Assembly (NCBI GenBank): GCA_035687895.1
Contig: DASRUE010000140.1
Location: 1 to 20,224 of the forward strand
Direction: 5' to 3'
Source: JAERML01 sp035687895
Lineage (GTDB): Bacteria; Bacteroidota; Ignavibacteria; UBA10030; UBA6906
DNA: 20,224 nt
Under the pieces are notes generated by a model. It was given only the letters and a program-made list of their open reading frames with translations, had not been told where the DNA came from and searched no databases. Below, piece by piece: positions 6,721-13,936 of the stretch. Both the position numbers and the translations under genes were made by a program. Every line of letters begins with the position of its first letter. Position 1 is the stretch's first letter.

Positions 6721-7223
6721 TATGGAATACGATGCTTAATGATAAATTCCATCAATTCGCGGACCGCGCCATGGCCACCTCGTGATGGGGTGACGTAGTG
6801 GACCGCCTTTCTTACCTCCGGTCGCGCGTTCTTCGGTGCGGCGGAGAACCCGACAGCCTTGAGGAGAGGCAAATCAAACAGGTCATCACCAATGTATGCC
6901 ATCTGCTCAGGCGCGAGCCCATGTCGTTTGGCCATTTCGGTCATCGCTGCGAGCTTGTCGGAAGAACCCTGGATCACTTCATCGGCATTCATCTCGCGGG
7001 CGCGGGTATCGACCACCGGGGTGGACCGGCCGCTGATGATCCCTATCTTCAGCCCGTGCTCTCGTGCTCTCGCCACTCCGTACCCATCCTGCGCGTTGAA
7101 GCGTTTCATTTCCACTCCATCGGCCGAATAGTAGATCCCTCCATCCGTCAACACACCGTCAACATCCAGCAACACCATCCTGATCTTCTTGATTCTCTTC
7201 GCCAGGTCTTTCCTCGTCGCCAT
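6720..7223 (-). CDS. kdsC: 3-deoxy-D-manno-octulosonate-8-phosphate phosphatase KdsC
   Basis: KdsC removes phosphate from Kdo-8-P to give Kdo in the cytosol. The 167-residue protein has the small cap-less HAD fold of the family, which acts as a tetramer. Motif I is 'LLDVDGVLTDGGIYY' with nucleophile Asp20 and acid Asp22, motif II is 'GIISGR' with Ser64, motif III is Lys90, and motif IV is 'YIGDDLFDLPLL' with Asp113/Asp114. 'MKRFNAQDGYG' is the conserved substrate-loop phrase of KdsC. The ATG follows the kdsA stop with no gap (TAG then ATG), with AAGGG 6-7 nt upstream inside kdsA. No fusion to kdsB is present. Confidence 0.96.
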   Translation of the reverse strand: MATRKDLAKRIKKIRMVLLDVDGVLTDGGIYYSADGVEMKRFNAQDGYGVARAREHGLKIGIISGRSTPVVDTRAREMNADEVIQGSSDKLAAMTEMAKRHGLAPEQMAYIGDDLFDLPLLKAVGFSAAPKNARPEVRKAVHYVTPSRGGHGAVRELMEFIIKHRIP

Positions 7224-8045
7224 CTAGAACCCTTTCACAAGTGCATCAAGAGCTGTTGCCTGCTTGAGCAACTCATCGAGGAGATCCAGGCGTAGCTGAC
7301 TCGCCGCGTCACTCAGCGCCTGGGCAGGGTTGGGGTGCACCTCCACAAAAATCCCATCGCACCCTGTTGCCACTGCCGCACGAACAAGGGGCAGGATAAA
7401 CTCGGGCTTTCCGCCGGTCTGGGCGGCGGCAACATTACCACCGGGGAGCTGCACCGAGTGCGTCCCATCAAAGATAACCGGATAGCCAAGCTCACGCATG
7501 ACCTTCAGCGAACGCATGTCCACCACAAGGTTGTGGTAGCCGAACGTCGTCCCCCGCTCCGTCAGTGCAATGTTCCGATTCCCCGTCTCCGCGACTTTCT
7601 CCGCGGCGTGTTTCATGTCCTCCGGAGCCACGAACTGGCCTTTCTTGATGTTGATTGCCCTTCCTGTCGCACCGGCTGCATGTAACAACTCCGTCTGGCG
7701 ACAGAGAAAGGCAGGAATCTGGAGGACATCAGCAACTTCAGCAGCCATCGCGGCCTCAGGCTCGGAATGAATGTCGGTAAGGATGGGTAGTCCGAGATCA
7801 CGTTTCACCTCGGCGAGGATCTTCAACGATTCATCGATACCGATCCCCATGAAGGACTTGCTGCTTGTCCTGTTCGCCTTCTTGTACGAGGATTTGAAAA
7901 CGACAGGTATGCGGTACTTCGCCGCGGTCGCCTTCACCTGCTCAGCGGTGCGAAGAATCATCTCGCGGTTTTCAACCACACACGGCCCTGCGATCAATAC
8001 TAACGGTTTTCCATCGCCAATGGGTATGCTCGAAAATTGCACCAT
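7224..8045 (-). CDS. kdsA: Kdo-8-phosphate synthase KdsA, metal-dependent type
   Basis: KdsA condenses PEP with arabinose-5-P to give Kdo-8-P. From the ATG at 8045 the product has 273 residues, the usual length. Conserved blocks are 'LIAGPCVVENRE', 'FKSSYKKANRTSSKSFMG', 'TDIHSE', 'LQIPAFLCRQTELL', 'NIKKGQF' and 'FDGTHSVQLPGG'. The Cys in 'AGPC' corresponds to the metal-ligand Cys of class II enzymes such as that of Aquifex; the E. coli enzyme has Asn there, so this one is predicted to need a divalent metal. A GTG lies one codon earlier at 8048, but the ATG has GGAG 8 nt upstream and overlaps the transporter stop by 1 nt (TGATG). With kdsC and kdsD downstream the run covers A5P isomerase, synthase and phosphatase. 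Confidence 0.96.
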   Translation of the reverse strand: MVQFSSIPIGDGKPLVLIAGPCVVENREMILRTAEQVKATAAKYRIPVVFKSSYKKANRTSSKSFMGIGIDESLKILAEVKRDLGLPILTDIHSEPEAAMAAEVADVLQIPAFLCRQTELLHAAGATGRAINIKKGQFVAPEDMKHAAEKVAETGNRNIALTERGTTFGYHNLVVDMRSLKVMRELGYPVIFDGTHSVQLPGGNVAAAQTGGKPEFILPLVRAAVATGCDGIFVEVHPNPAQALSDAASQLRLDLLDELLKQATALDALVKGF

Positions 8046-9568
8046 CACACTGTCTCCGGATTTGTTGTCTTGAGAACACCTTCCTGTTTTGCCATAATTA
8101 CTGCGACAGCGGCGTCACCGGAGACATTCACTACCGTTCGGCACATATCGAGAATCCGGTCAATGCCAAGGATCAGTGCAATCCCTTCTTCGGGGACGTG
8201 CACCGAACGCAATACGATGATCAGCATAATAATGCCCACACCGGGAACCGGGGCTGTACCGATGGAAGCGAGCACCGCCGTGAACAGCACCGTCAGTTGC
8301 TCGGCGAGACTGAGGTCCACACCGTACACCTGGGCAATGAAGACCGTTGCGATCCCCTGGTACATCGAAGTACCATCCATGTTGACCGTCGCACCGAGCG
8401 GCAGGACGAAACTCGTGATTTCCTTCGGGACGCCCAGGTTCTTCTCGCAGCACTCCATGTTGACCGGAAGAGTCGCCGCGCTTGAGCTGGAGCTAAAGGC
8501 AATCAGCATCACTTCCTTGATACCCCTGAAGAAACGGACGGGGTTCATTCCCGAAAGAAACTTGACCAGCAAACCGAGCGTGATGAATTGGTGAAGAAGC
8601 AACCCCAGAACCACCGTCGCTGCGTACCATGCCAGCGTTTCCAGAATCTCAAACCCGAATTCCCCCACCGTCGCGGCGATCAGGGCAAACACCCCGTATG
8701 GCGCGATCTTCATGATCAGATCCACCATCTTGATCATCAACTCGCTGACACCGTCAAAGAAACCGATTACCCTCTCTGCTTTCTCTTTGGCAATCATCGT
8801 CAGGCTCACTCCCACCATGACGGCAAAAAAGATGATTTGCAGCATCTCGCCGTTCGCCATTGCGTTGATGGGATTGGTGGACACGATTTTCACCACCATA
8901 TCAGTGAGATCGACGTTAGCCTCCTGCTGGATTTTTTCCTGGATATTCCCCTGGAATTCCACCATCAGCTTCTCTCGCGCTTCGGTGCCCAACCTCGTGC
9001 CGGGCTGGATGTAATTTGCGAGGACCAGTCCGATGGTGATGGCAGAAACTATGGTGACCGCATAAAATGCCACCGTTTTTGCGCCGATCCGGCCAACCCT
9101 CCGGAGGTCGCCCAGGCTGGACGTCCCCACGATTAGCGACGCGAGCACGAGCGGAATCGCGACAAACATCAGCAGGCGGATAAACACGGTGCCAACGGGC
9201 TTAATAAGCACTGCAACGGTTTTCACCTTCTCAATGGAACCCACTTTCTCGAACCGCCTCGGTGTGGAAGCCGTAAACGAGACCAACACGTGAGTTCTAT
9301 TCATTTCCGCTGCGGTGAGCTTCCCGAAGAAGGGAAGAATTTTGAGCTGATCGTCCGGTCCAAACGAGCCCCGAAGCTGATTGGATTCTGTATCAAGAAA
9401 CTCAACGCTCGACCAGGCCTCGACGACCTCGCTCACGATCTCATTCGCCGCGTCTCGGTACGTGATCTCGAGCTTATACTTGCTGACGTTGAAGAGAACC
9501 CCGAAGATGGCGCCAAAGACGAGGGCAAGAAGTATCTTGTTGTGAAGCTTGATCGTAGGAAAGGTCAT
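8045..9568 (-). CDS. Dicarboxylate/amino acid:cation symporter (DAACS) with enlarged TM1-TM2 loop
   Basis: This inner-membrane symporter of the GltP/DctA family takes up acidic amino acids or C4-dicarboxylates with Na+ or H+. Family hallmarks are the serine-rich hairpin SSSSSAATLP (359-368), the cation-site NMDGT (396-400), 'GTAPVPGVG' in the second hairpin (437-445) and 'ILDMCRTVVNVSGD' (472-485). That last block aligns with the substrate site of GltPh; Arg477 at the GltPh R397 position and Asp474 favour an acidic substrate. TM1 is about 8-28 and TM2 starts near 118. The roughly 90 residues between them compare with about a dozen in GltPh, giving 507 residues instead of about 420. The gene leads the Kdo/Lpt run, overlapping kdsA by 1 nt. 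No good Shine-Dalgarno is seen before the ATG at 9568. Confidence 0.93.
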   Translation of the reverse strand: MTFPTIKLHNKILLALVFGAIFGVLFNVSKYKLEITYRDAANEIVSEVVEAWSSVEFLDTESNQLRGSFGPDDQLKILPFFGKLTAAEMNRTHVLVSFTASTPRRFEKVGSIEKVKTVAVLIKPVGTVFIRLLMFVAIPLVLASLIVGTSSLGDLRRVGRIGAKTVAFYAVTIVSAITIGLVLANYIQPGTRLGTEAREKLMVEFQGNIQEKIQQEANVDLTDMVVKIVSTNPINAMANGEMLQIIFFAVMVGVSLTMIAKEKAERVIGFFDGVSELMIKMVDLIMKIAPYGVFALIAATVGEFGFEILETLAWYAATVVLGLLLHQFITLGLLVKFLSGMNPVRFFRGIKEVMLIAFSSSSSAATLPVNMECCEKNLGVPKEITSFVLPLGATVNMDGTSMYQGIATVFIAQVYGVDLSLAEQLTVLFTAVLASIGTAPVPGVGIIMLIIVLRSVHVPEEGIALILGIDRILDMCRTVVNVSGDAAVAVIMAKQEGVLKTTNPETV

Positions 9569-9933
9569 CCGTAGCAGCCGGACAGCATGACAGATTCTGT
9601 GTGTTAGCAGGCTGCTGAAAAACTCCGCTTCATGTCATTGCGAGGCGCTTTCTGCCGAAGCAATCTCGCTTTTCAAACTGGATGCAAGGGTTAAGATTGC
9701 TTCGCTTCGCTCGCAATGACAGGTTGCTCGAGTTTTTCAACACCCTGTTAGTGGAGTAGCGGTGAATATTGGACGGGCTATGATACGAAAATCTGAGTTG
9801 ACAATCAAAAGAGAGAGAGGGTTCGTTGGTCATTGGGATGTGGCGGTCTACGGAGAGGACTGTATTTTGAGGATTGAATTCTGTATTCTTACGGTTAGCC
9901 AAGACCAACCCATACATAGATCCATCTTTCCCC
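9569..9933. other. Divergent intergenic region between the Kdo/Lpt run and ispE
   Basis: This 365-nt stretch must hold the promoters of both the leftward symporter-kds-lpt run and the rightward ispE. Positions 9605-9750 are taken by a palindromic element. Only 36 nt remain between that element and the symporter ATG. Positions 9751-9933 contain no convincing gene; they include purine-rich GAGAGAGAGG at 9811-9820 and TTGACA at 9798-9803 without a matching -10 box. An in-frame TTG at 9874 could start a longer IspE but is judged unlikely. Confidence 0.6.
9605..9750. repeat. MITE-like palindromic element with 21-bp terminal inverted repeats
   Basis: The ends at 9605-9625 and 9730-9750 are inverted repeats matching at 18 of 21 positions; both arms share TTGAAAAACTC-type or CTGAAAAACTC-type inner ends. 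Nested inside are a perfect 11-bp inverted repeat, GTCATTGCGAG (9634-9644) with CTCGCAATGAC (9710-9720), and a perfect 10-bp one, GAAGCAATCT (9657-9666) with AGATTGCTTC (9694-9703). The core 'GTCATTGCGAG...GAAGCAATCT' is a dispersed repeat I know from many unrelated bacterial genomes; read through, it gives false ORFs containing 'LRAKRSN'. No transposase is encoded. No obvious target-site duplication was seen. Confidence 0.75.
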
Positions 9934-10785
9934 TTGTCATCATTTCGCGCGTACGCCAAGATTAACCTCGGTCTCCTCGTTCTGGAGAAACGCCCGGAAG
10001 GGTACCACCGCATTGAAACGGTCTTTCACCGAATCGACCTGTTTGACGAGATTACGATCTCCCCTTCGCCGGAGATCATCGTGGAGAGTTCGTCGCGCGA
10101 AGCCCCGGGGGACGAGCGGAACATTTGCTTCAAGGCGGCAGACCTCCTGCGCCGTCAGCTTGGAGTAAACGAGGGGGTCAAAATCTCAATTCAGAAGAAC
10201 ATCCCGGTCGGTGCCGGTCTCGGTGGCGGAAGTTCAGATGCAGCGACCGTGCTGCGCCGACTTCCATCGTATTGGGGAAAAGGAATAGATGAGGAGCAAC
10301 TCGGTACGCTCGCCCTGAAACTCGGCTCTGATGTTCCATACTTCCTTGGAAATGGATCGGCCGTAGCAAAAGGGAGGGGAGAAGTACTCGAGTACTTCCC
10401 GCTTGATCTTCCGTACACCATCCTCCTATGCAACCCGGGAATTCACATCTCCACGGCGTGGGCCTACCAGCAGATTGCTCCTCACGCCATTGACATCAAC
10501 CTGAAACAAATCCTGGCAGATCCCATGATGTCAGCTTCTACGTTGCGCGAAAGGCTCTGGAATGATTTCGAGGTTCCCGTCTTTGCGCATCACCCTGAAG
10601 TCAAGCGCATCAAGGAGGACATGCTGCGCAGCGGCGCCGAGTTCGCCCTCATGTCCGGAAGCGGGTCGTCCGTCTTTGGACTGTTCTCGCATCGGAATGA
10701 AGCAGAACAAATCGCCCGTGCATTCCGCGCCATGGGATACAAGACATTCTTCACGCCGCCGCACTTTGTCCCCGAAGAAGTGTGA
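9934..10785 (+). CDS. ispE: 4-diphosphocytidyl-2-C-methyl-D-erythritol kinase IspE
   Basis: IspE is the GHMP kinase that phosphorylates CDP-methylerythritol in the MEP pathway to isoprenoid precursors. From TTG 9934 the product has 283 residues, the usual length. It starts 'MSSFRAYAKINLGLLVLEKR' with the conserved Lys9 and Asn11, then 'PEGYHRIETVFHRIDL', the ATP loop PVGAGLGGGSSDAA (91-104) and 'LGSDVPYFL' with the catalytic Asp133. The C-terminal GHMP motif is 'ALMSGSGSSVFGLF'. The upstream TTG at 9874 would add 20 residues ('NSVFLRLAK...') that do not look like the family; no ATG lies between. Neither TTG has a good Shine-Dalgarno, so the exact start is uncertain. It is divergent from the Kdo/Lpt run and 69 nt ahead of the TonB receptor gene. 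Confidence 0.93.
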   Translation: MSSFRAYAKINLGLLVLEKRPEGYHRIETVFHRIDLFDEITISPSPEIIVESSSREAPGDERNICFKAADLLRRQLGVNEGVKISIQKNIPVGAGLGGGSSDAATVLRRLPSYWGKGIDEEQLGTLALKLGSDVPYFLGNGSAVAKGRGEVLEYFPLDLPYTILLCNPGIHISTAWAYQQIAPHAIDINLKQILADPMMSASTLRERLWNDFEVPVFAHHPEVKRIKEDMLRSGAEFALMSGSGSSVFGLFSHRNEAEQIARAFRAMGYKTFFTPPHFVPEEV

Positions 10786-10854
10786 ATACCTCACCTTGCT
10801 TCTCTTGACCATTCTGGATATATTTTTCCGCATAGTTGAACAACAGGACTCGCC

Positions 10855-12900
10855 TTGCCGAAGACTTCTCCCCTCATCCTTCTCTTCTTCCTGTATTTCG
10901 TGGGGGATCCAGCCGAAGCCGAAGCTCAACAAATTCCCACCTCATCTGTAGATTCACTGACCATTGCGGCTCAACTCGATACGGCAGTGCAGGCGCTGAC
11001 AGATACCACATTCGTTCCGGCAGATTCCATCGCACTCGACTCACTCGGACGAATGAGCACCCCCTCACTTGTTGGAACCTACGACCGTTGGCTTGATTCA
11101 AGTCAGTACCTGACCAAGGAAGACCTTCACTGGCTTGATTACCGGTATCTCGGTGGGATCCTGGAAACCATTCCTGGTGTGCAGCTTCGGGAACAGAATA
11201 GCGAAGGGCAATACAGTCAACTGAACGTCCGCGGGCAGGATTGGCGGAGCATTGCCTTCACGATGGATGCACGACTGCTGAACGACCCCGCCTCGGGTGT
11301 GTATAACCTTTTCCACTTCACTACCGAATACGCGGATCGCATCGAGGTTATCACGGGACCGCGGGCATTCCTCTACGGGCTCAACAGCTCCGGCGGTGCG
11401 GTCAATCTCATCACAAAAAACTACAACAGCAACAGGGCCTTCTCGAAGTTGAACTACTCGGAGAGTGCCTGGAAATACGCCTACAGCGACGGGACCTTCA
11501 GTCAGAACATCTCCCGCAAGGTCAACGTTACGTTCGGCTTTCAACATCAGGGCACCGAAGGGAGATTTCCGAACAGTGCCCATGAAGCATGGAACATGCG
11601 CGTCAAGGTCCGGTACAATATCTCCCGCAACTTCAACATCATCCTGTCCGAGTACCTGACGAACACGCAGACCCAACTCAACGGCGGCGTTGACTATACC
11701 GCCTCCGGGCCCGCGCGTTCACTTGACCCGCTGCAGGCAACCATGAGAAACACAGACGCCTTCGAGAAGATCTCGAGGAACGACGTGGACCTCTCCCTGG
11801 TTGGGACCATCTTCGGCGACACGACCAATGTCTCCATGTTAACGCTCTACTACTCGAACAACCTGAGAGAGTACCGGGACGAAGAGACCAAGAGCCCCAG
11901 CAATGGGTTGTTCATCAAATCCGACCATCGGTCATCATGGATGGGGGCGCAATTCACGCAGAACTTCGACACCGAGTTCCAGCGGTTCAATATCGGCGCG
12001 ACAATTGAACTGAGACAGATCGAGGCCAGCCCGAATATCGGCAGGAGAAGAAACGTTGTCGGTAGTCTCTGGGCAAAAGAAGAGCTCGTGCTCGGCACAC
12101 TGATTACGGTGGCAGGATACGGACGTTACGACCAATACCTGAAAAAGGATTACGCCGGCTTTGGCGGCGACGCGACGCTCCATCTCGCGGAGGAGATATC
12201 CCTTTTTGGCGGACTGTCATTTTCGCGTCGATTCCCGACGTATCAAGAGCTCTTCTGGAGCGATACAACGGTGGCGAGACCCGACCCCCTCAATTCCGAA
12301 AAGCACAGGCAAGCGGAGATCGGCGCACAACTTCGATTGGCAAATGGGTTGAATCTTCGGATCGCGTATTTCCATCGGACCATTGACGATGCCATCGTCT
12401 TCACGCCGGGTTCCTCAAGTTCGACCTTCCCATCGATGGTCATTGGGAACATCGACAAGGTCACAACCAACGGTGTGGAAGCGAAGCTCCACTGGCGCTT
12501 CTGGGTATTCGCCCTCGAAGGAACGGGCACGTTCATCATCAGGAAAACGCAGGAAGGAACGCTTCAGGATTTTCCAAAAACTTCTGCCAACGGGGGTATC
12601 TATTTCTGGCAGACACTTCTCAACAATAAGCTGGAACTGAAAACAGGCTTTCGTGGAAGATACGTCGCTTCGCACGTCGGGATGGAATTCAATCCGGAGA
12701 TCCTTGCGTACGTGCCGGGCACCGGACCCAAGATCGGACTCGGCTCCTCCGTGGACTTCTTTGCAACAGCGCATATCGGTGATGCGTATATCCACCTCAT
12801 GTGGGAGAACCTGACCAACATCGGGTATTTCATAACCCCGTACTATCCGGTACTGGATCGGGCCATCCGCTTCGGCATTTCCTGGGAATTCTTGAATTGA
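10855..12900 (+). CDS. TonB-dependent outer-membrane receptor
   Basis: This is an outer-membrane beta-barrel of the TonB-dependent receptor family, used for energised uptake of a ligand I cannot name. The 681-residue protein starts at TTG 10855; an in-frame TGA at 10837 and AGGA at 10845-10848, 6 nt upstream, decide this start. The signal peptide is 'PLILLFFLYFVGDPAEAEAQ'. The plug domain, about residues 85-185, contains 'LGGILETIPGVQLRE', 'YSQLNVRGQDW', 'YADRIEVITGPRAFLYG' and 'SGGAVNLITKNY'. The remaining ~490 residues alternate aromatic-rich strands with loops and end 'YPVLDRAIRFGISWEFLN', with a C-terminal aromatic-X-aromatic strand. It lacks a carboxypeptidase-like N-terminal domain typical of SusC proteins, and no SusD gene follows. 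Its stop overlaps the LOG-family start by 1 nt (TGATG). Confidence 0.9.
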   Translation: MPKTSPLILLFFLYFVGDPAEAEAQQIPTSSVDSLTIAAQLDTAVQALTDTTFVPADSIALDSLGRMSTPSLVGTYDRWLDSSQYLTKEDLHWLDYRYLGGILETIPGVQLREQNSEGQYSQLNVRGQDWRSIAFTMDARLLNDPASGVYNLFHFTTEYADRIEVITGPRAFLYGLNSSGGAVNLITKNYNSNRAFSKLNYSESAWKYAYSDGTFSQNISRKVNVTFGFQHQGTEGRFPNSAHEAWNMRVKVRYNISRNFNIILSEYLTNTQTQLNGGVDYTASGPARSLDPLQATMRNTDAFEKISRNDVDLSLVGTIFGDTTNVSMLTLYYSNNLREYRDEETKSPSNGLFIKSDHRSSWMGAQFTQNFDTEFQRFNIGATIELRQIEASPNIGRRRNVVGSLWAKEELVLGTLITVAGYGRYDQYLKKDYAGFGGDATLHLAEEISLFGGLSFSRRFPTYQELFWSDTTVARPDPLNSEKHRQAEIGAQLRLANGLNLRIAYFHRTIDDAIVFTPGSSSSTFPSMVIGNIDKVTTNGVEAKLHWRFWVFALEGTGTFIIRKTQEGTLQDFPKTSANGGIYFWQTLLNNKLELKTGFRGRYVASHVGMEFNPEILAYVPGTGPKIGLGSSVDFFATAHIGDAYIHLMWENLTNIGYFITPYYPVLDRAIRFGISWEFLN

Positions 12901-13451
12901 TGGACGCGAAGGGGCAAGTCGTTACCGTCTTTGGCAGTTCCCGACCCGGAGAAGGCGAACCTGAGTACCATCTTGCATACGATGTGGGAAGGGAGCTCGC
13001 CAGGGCCGGTTTCACTGTTTGTAATGGCGGGTACGGAGGAATCATGGAAGCCTCTGCGCGCGGCGCAAAGGAGAACGGGGGTGCGACCATCGGTATTATT
13101 TCCGACGTCTTCCCGCGAAAGGCAAACCGATGGATTGATACCACATTCACCGCGACGACTCTTGTTGAGAGGATGTTGAGTCTGATTTCCCGCGGCGACG
13201 CCTACGTCATTCTGAAAGGGGGAACCGGAACTCTCCTTGAGTTCGCGGCTTCGTGGGAGTTCATGAACAAGAAGGTGATCAAGGAAAAACCCATCGTGCT
13301 CGTAGGAACGTTCTGGAAAGATGTCGTCGAGACACTGAAAGAGGAACTGGCATGGGAGGGTTTGAGCGATTGCACACGATATGTCACGATTGTCGAAACT
13401 CCCGAATCATGCGCATCGTACATCAAACAACAACTCAAAGGAAACCGATGA
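12900..13451 (+). CDS. LOG-family (cytokinin riboside-monophosphate phosphoribohydrolase-like) protein
   Basis: The 183-residue Rossmann-fold protein belongs to the LOG / 'lysine decarboxylase-like' family. Characterised members split nucleoside 5'-monophosphates into base and ribose-5-P. Visible parts are 'VTVFGSSRPGEGEPEY' at the start, 'CNGGYGGIMEASARGAKENG' (41-60), 'ERMLSLISRGDAYVILKGGT' (90-109) and 'GTLLEF'. The family's PGGxGTxxE motif is present as KGGTGTLLE: the catalytic Glu114 and the Arg91 are kept, but the leading Pro is Lys and the usual Lys after the Arg is Met. So the fold is clear, while activity on nucleotides is inferred. A longer frame reaches back to 12801, but the ATG at 12900, overlapping the receptor stop, gives the family N-terminus. 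The stop overlaps the next gene's ATG. Confidence 0.88.
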   Translation: MDAKGQVVTVFGSSRPGEGEPEYHLAYDVGRELARAGFTVCNGGYGGIMEASARGAKENGGATIGIISDVFPRKANRWIDTTFTATTLVERMLSLISRGDAYVILKGGTGTLLEFAASWEFMNKKVIKEKPIVLVGTFWKDVVETLKEELAWEGLSDCTRYVTIVETPESCASYIKQQLKGNR

Positions 13452-13933
13452 TGGCACGCAGATACGCTGAGATTCAGCTTCTCCTTGATATCATCGACCA
13501 GGCATACGACCACAGGGCATGGCACGGAACCAACCTGCGCGGATCAATCCGGGGACTGACATCGGATCAAGCCGCGTGGCGACCTGCCCCGGGACGACAC
13601 AATATCTGGGAGGTCGTGGTGCATGCCGCGTACTGGAAGTACATTGTTCGCCGGAGACTTCTGGGCGAGAAGCGTGGTTCATTCTCGTTGGAGGGGAGCA
13701 ACTGGTTTACACGACCGGTGGATCGCTCCGACGCGGCATGGAAAGCTGATGTCGCCCTGCTGGATGAAACTCACCGCTCGATGCGTTCAGCGATCGCTTC
13801 CTTCCCTGCCGATAAGGTCGCTTCGACCCCCTCGAACAGCAAGGTGAGCAACGCCCAGATCATATACGGCATTTCCTCTCACGATTTGTATCATGCGGGA
13901 CAGATACAATTGTTGAAAAGGCTGCGGCACTAA
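13448..13933 (+). CDS. DinB-like four-helix metal-binding protein
   Basis: The 161-residue protein has the DinB/YfiT-like four-helix-bundle pattern, a fold in which three histidines bind a divalent metal. Candidates here are His59 in 'IWEVVVHAAYWKY' and His145 and His149 in 'SSHDLYHAGQIQLLKRL', the characteristic HxxxH of the last helix. 'LTSDQAAWRPAPGRHNIWEV' also matches the DinB 'l..e.l.wrP.p..nSi...l.H' region. Known relatives are damage-inducible proteins or thiol-dependent transferases; the reaction here is unknown. The frame continues upstream to 13253, but ATG 13448 overlaps the LOG stop by 4 nt and has AAAGGA 5 nt upstream, which decides the start. Met2 (13451) is an equal alternative. 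Confidence 0.88.
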   Translation: MMARRYAEIQLLLDIIDQAYDHRAWHGTNLRGSIRGLTSDQAAWRPAPGRHNIWEVVVHAAYWKYIVRRRLLGEKRGSFSLEGSNWFTRPVDRSDAAWKADVALLDETHRSMRSAIASFPADKVASTPSNSKVSNAQIIYGISSHDLYHAGQIQLLKRLRH

Positions 13934-13936
13934 ACG

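Noticed and set aside
9874..9933. Longer IspE start at TTG 9874
   Set aside because: The 20 added residues do not resemble IspE N-termini, which begin just before the 'AYAKINL' block; GAGGA abuts this TTG too closely to act as a normal ribosome binding site.
9630..10013. A 127-codon - strand reading frame across the symporter-ispE gap
   Set aside because: Its C-terminal part ('LRAKRSN...') is translation of the interspersed palindromic repeat, a known source of false proteins, and the rest overlaps ispE antisense. No ribosome binding site or family match.
10805..10830. Possible promoter TTGACC with TATATTTT before the TonB receptor
   Set aside because: The spacing between the boxes is only about 8-11 nt, too short for either the sigma-70 or the Bacteroidota pattern.
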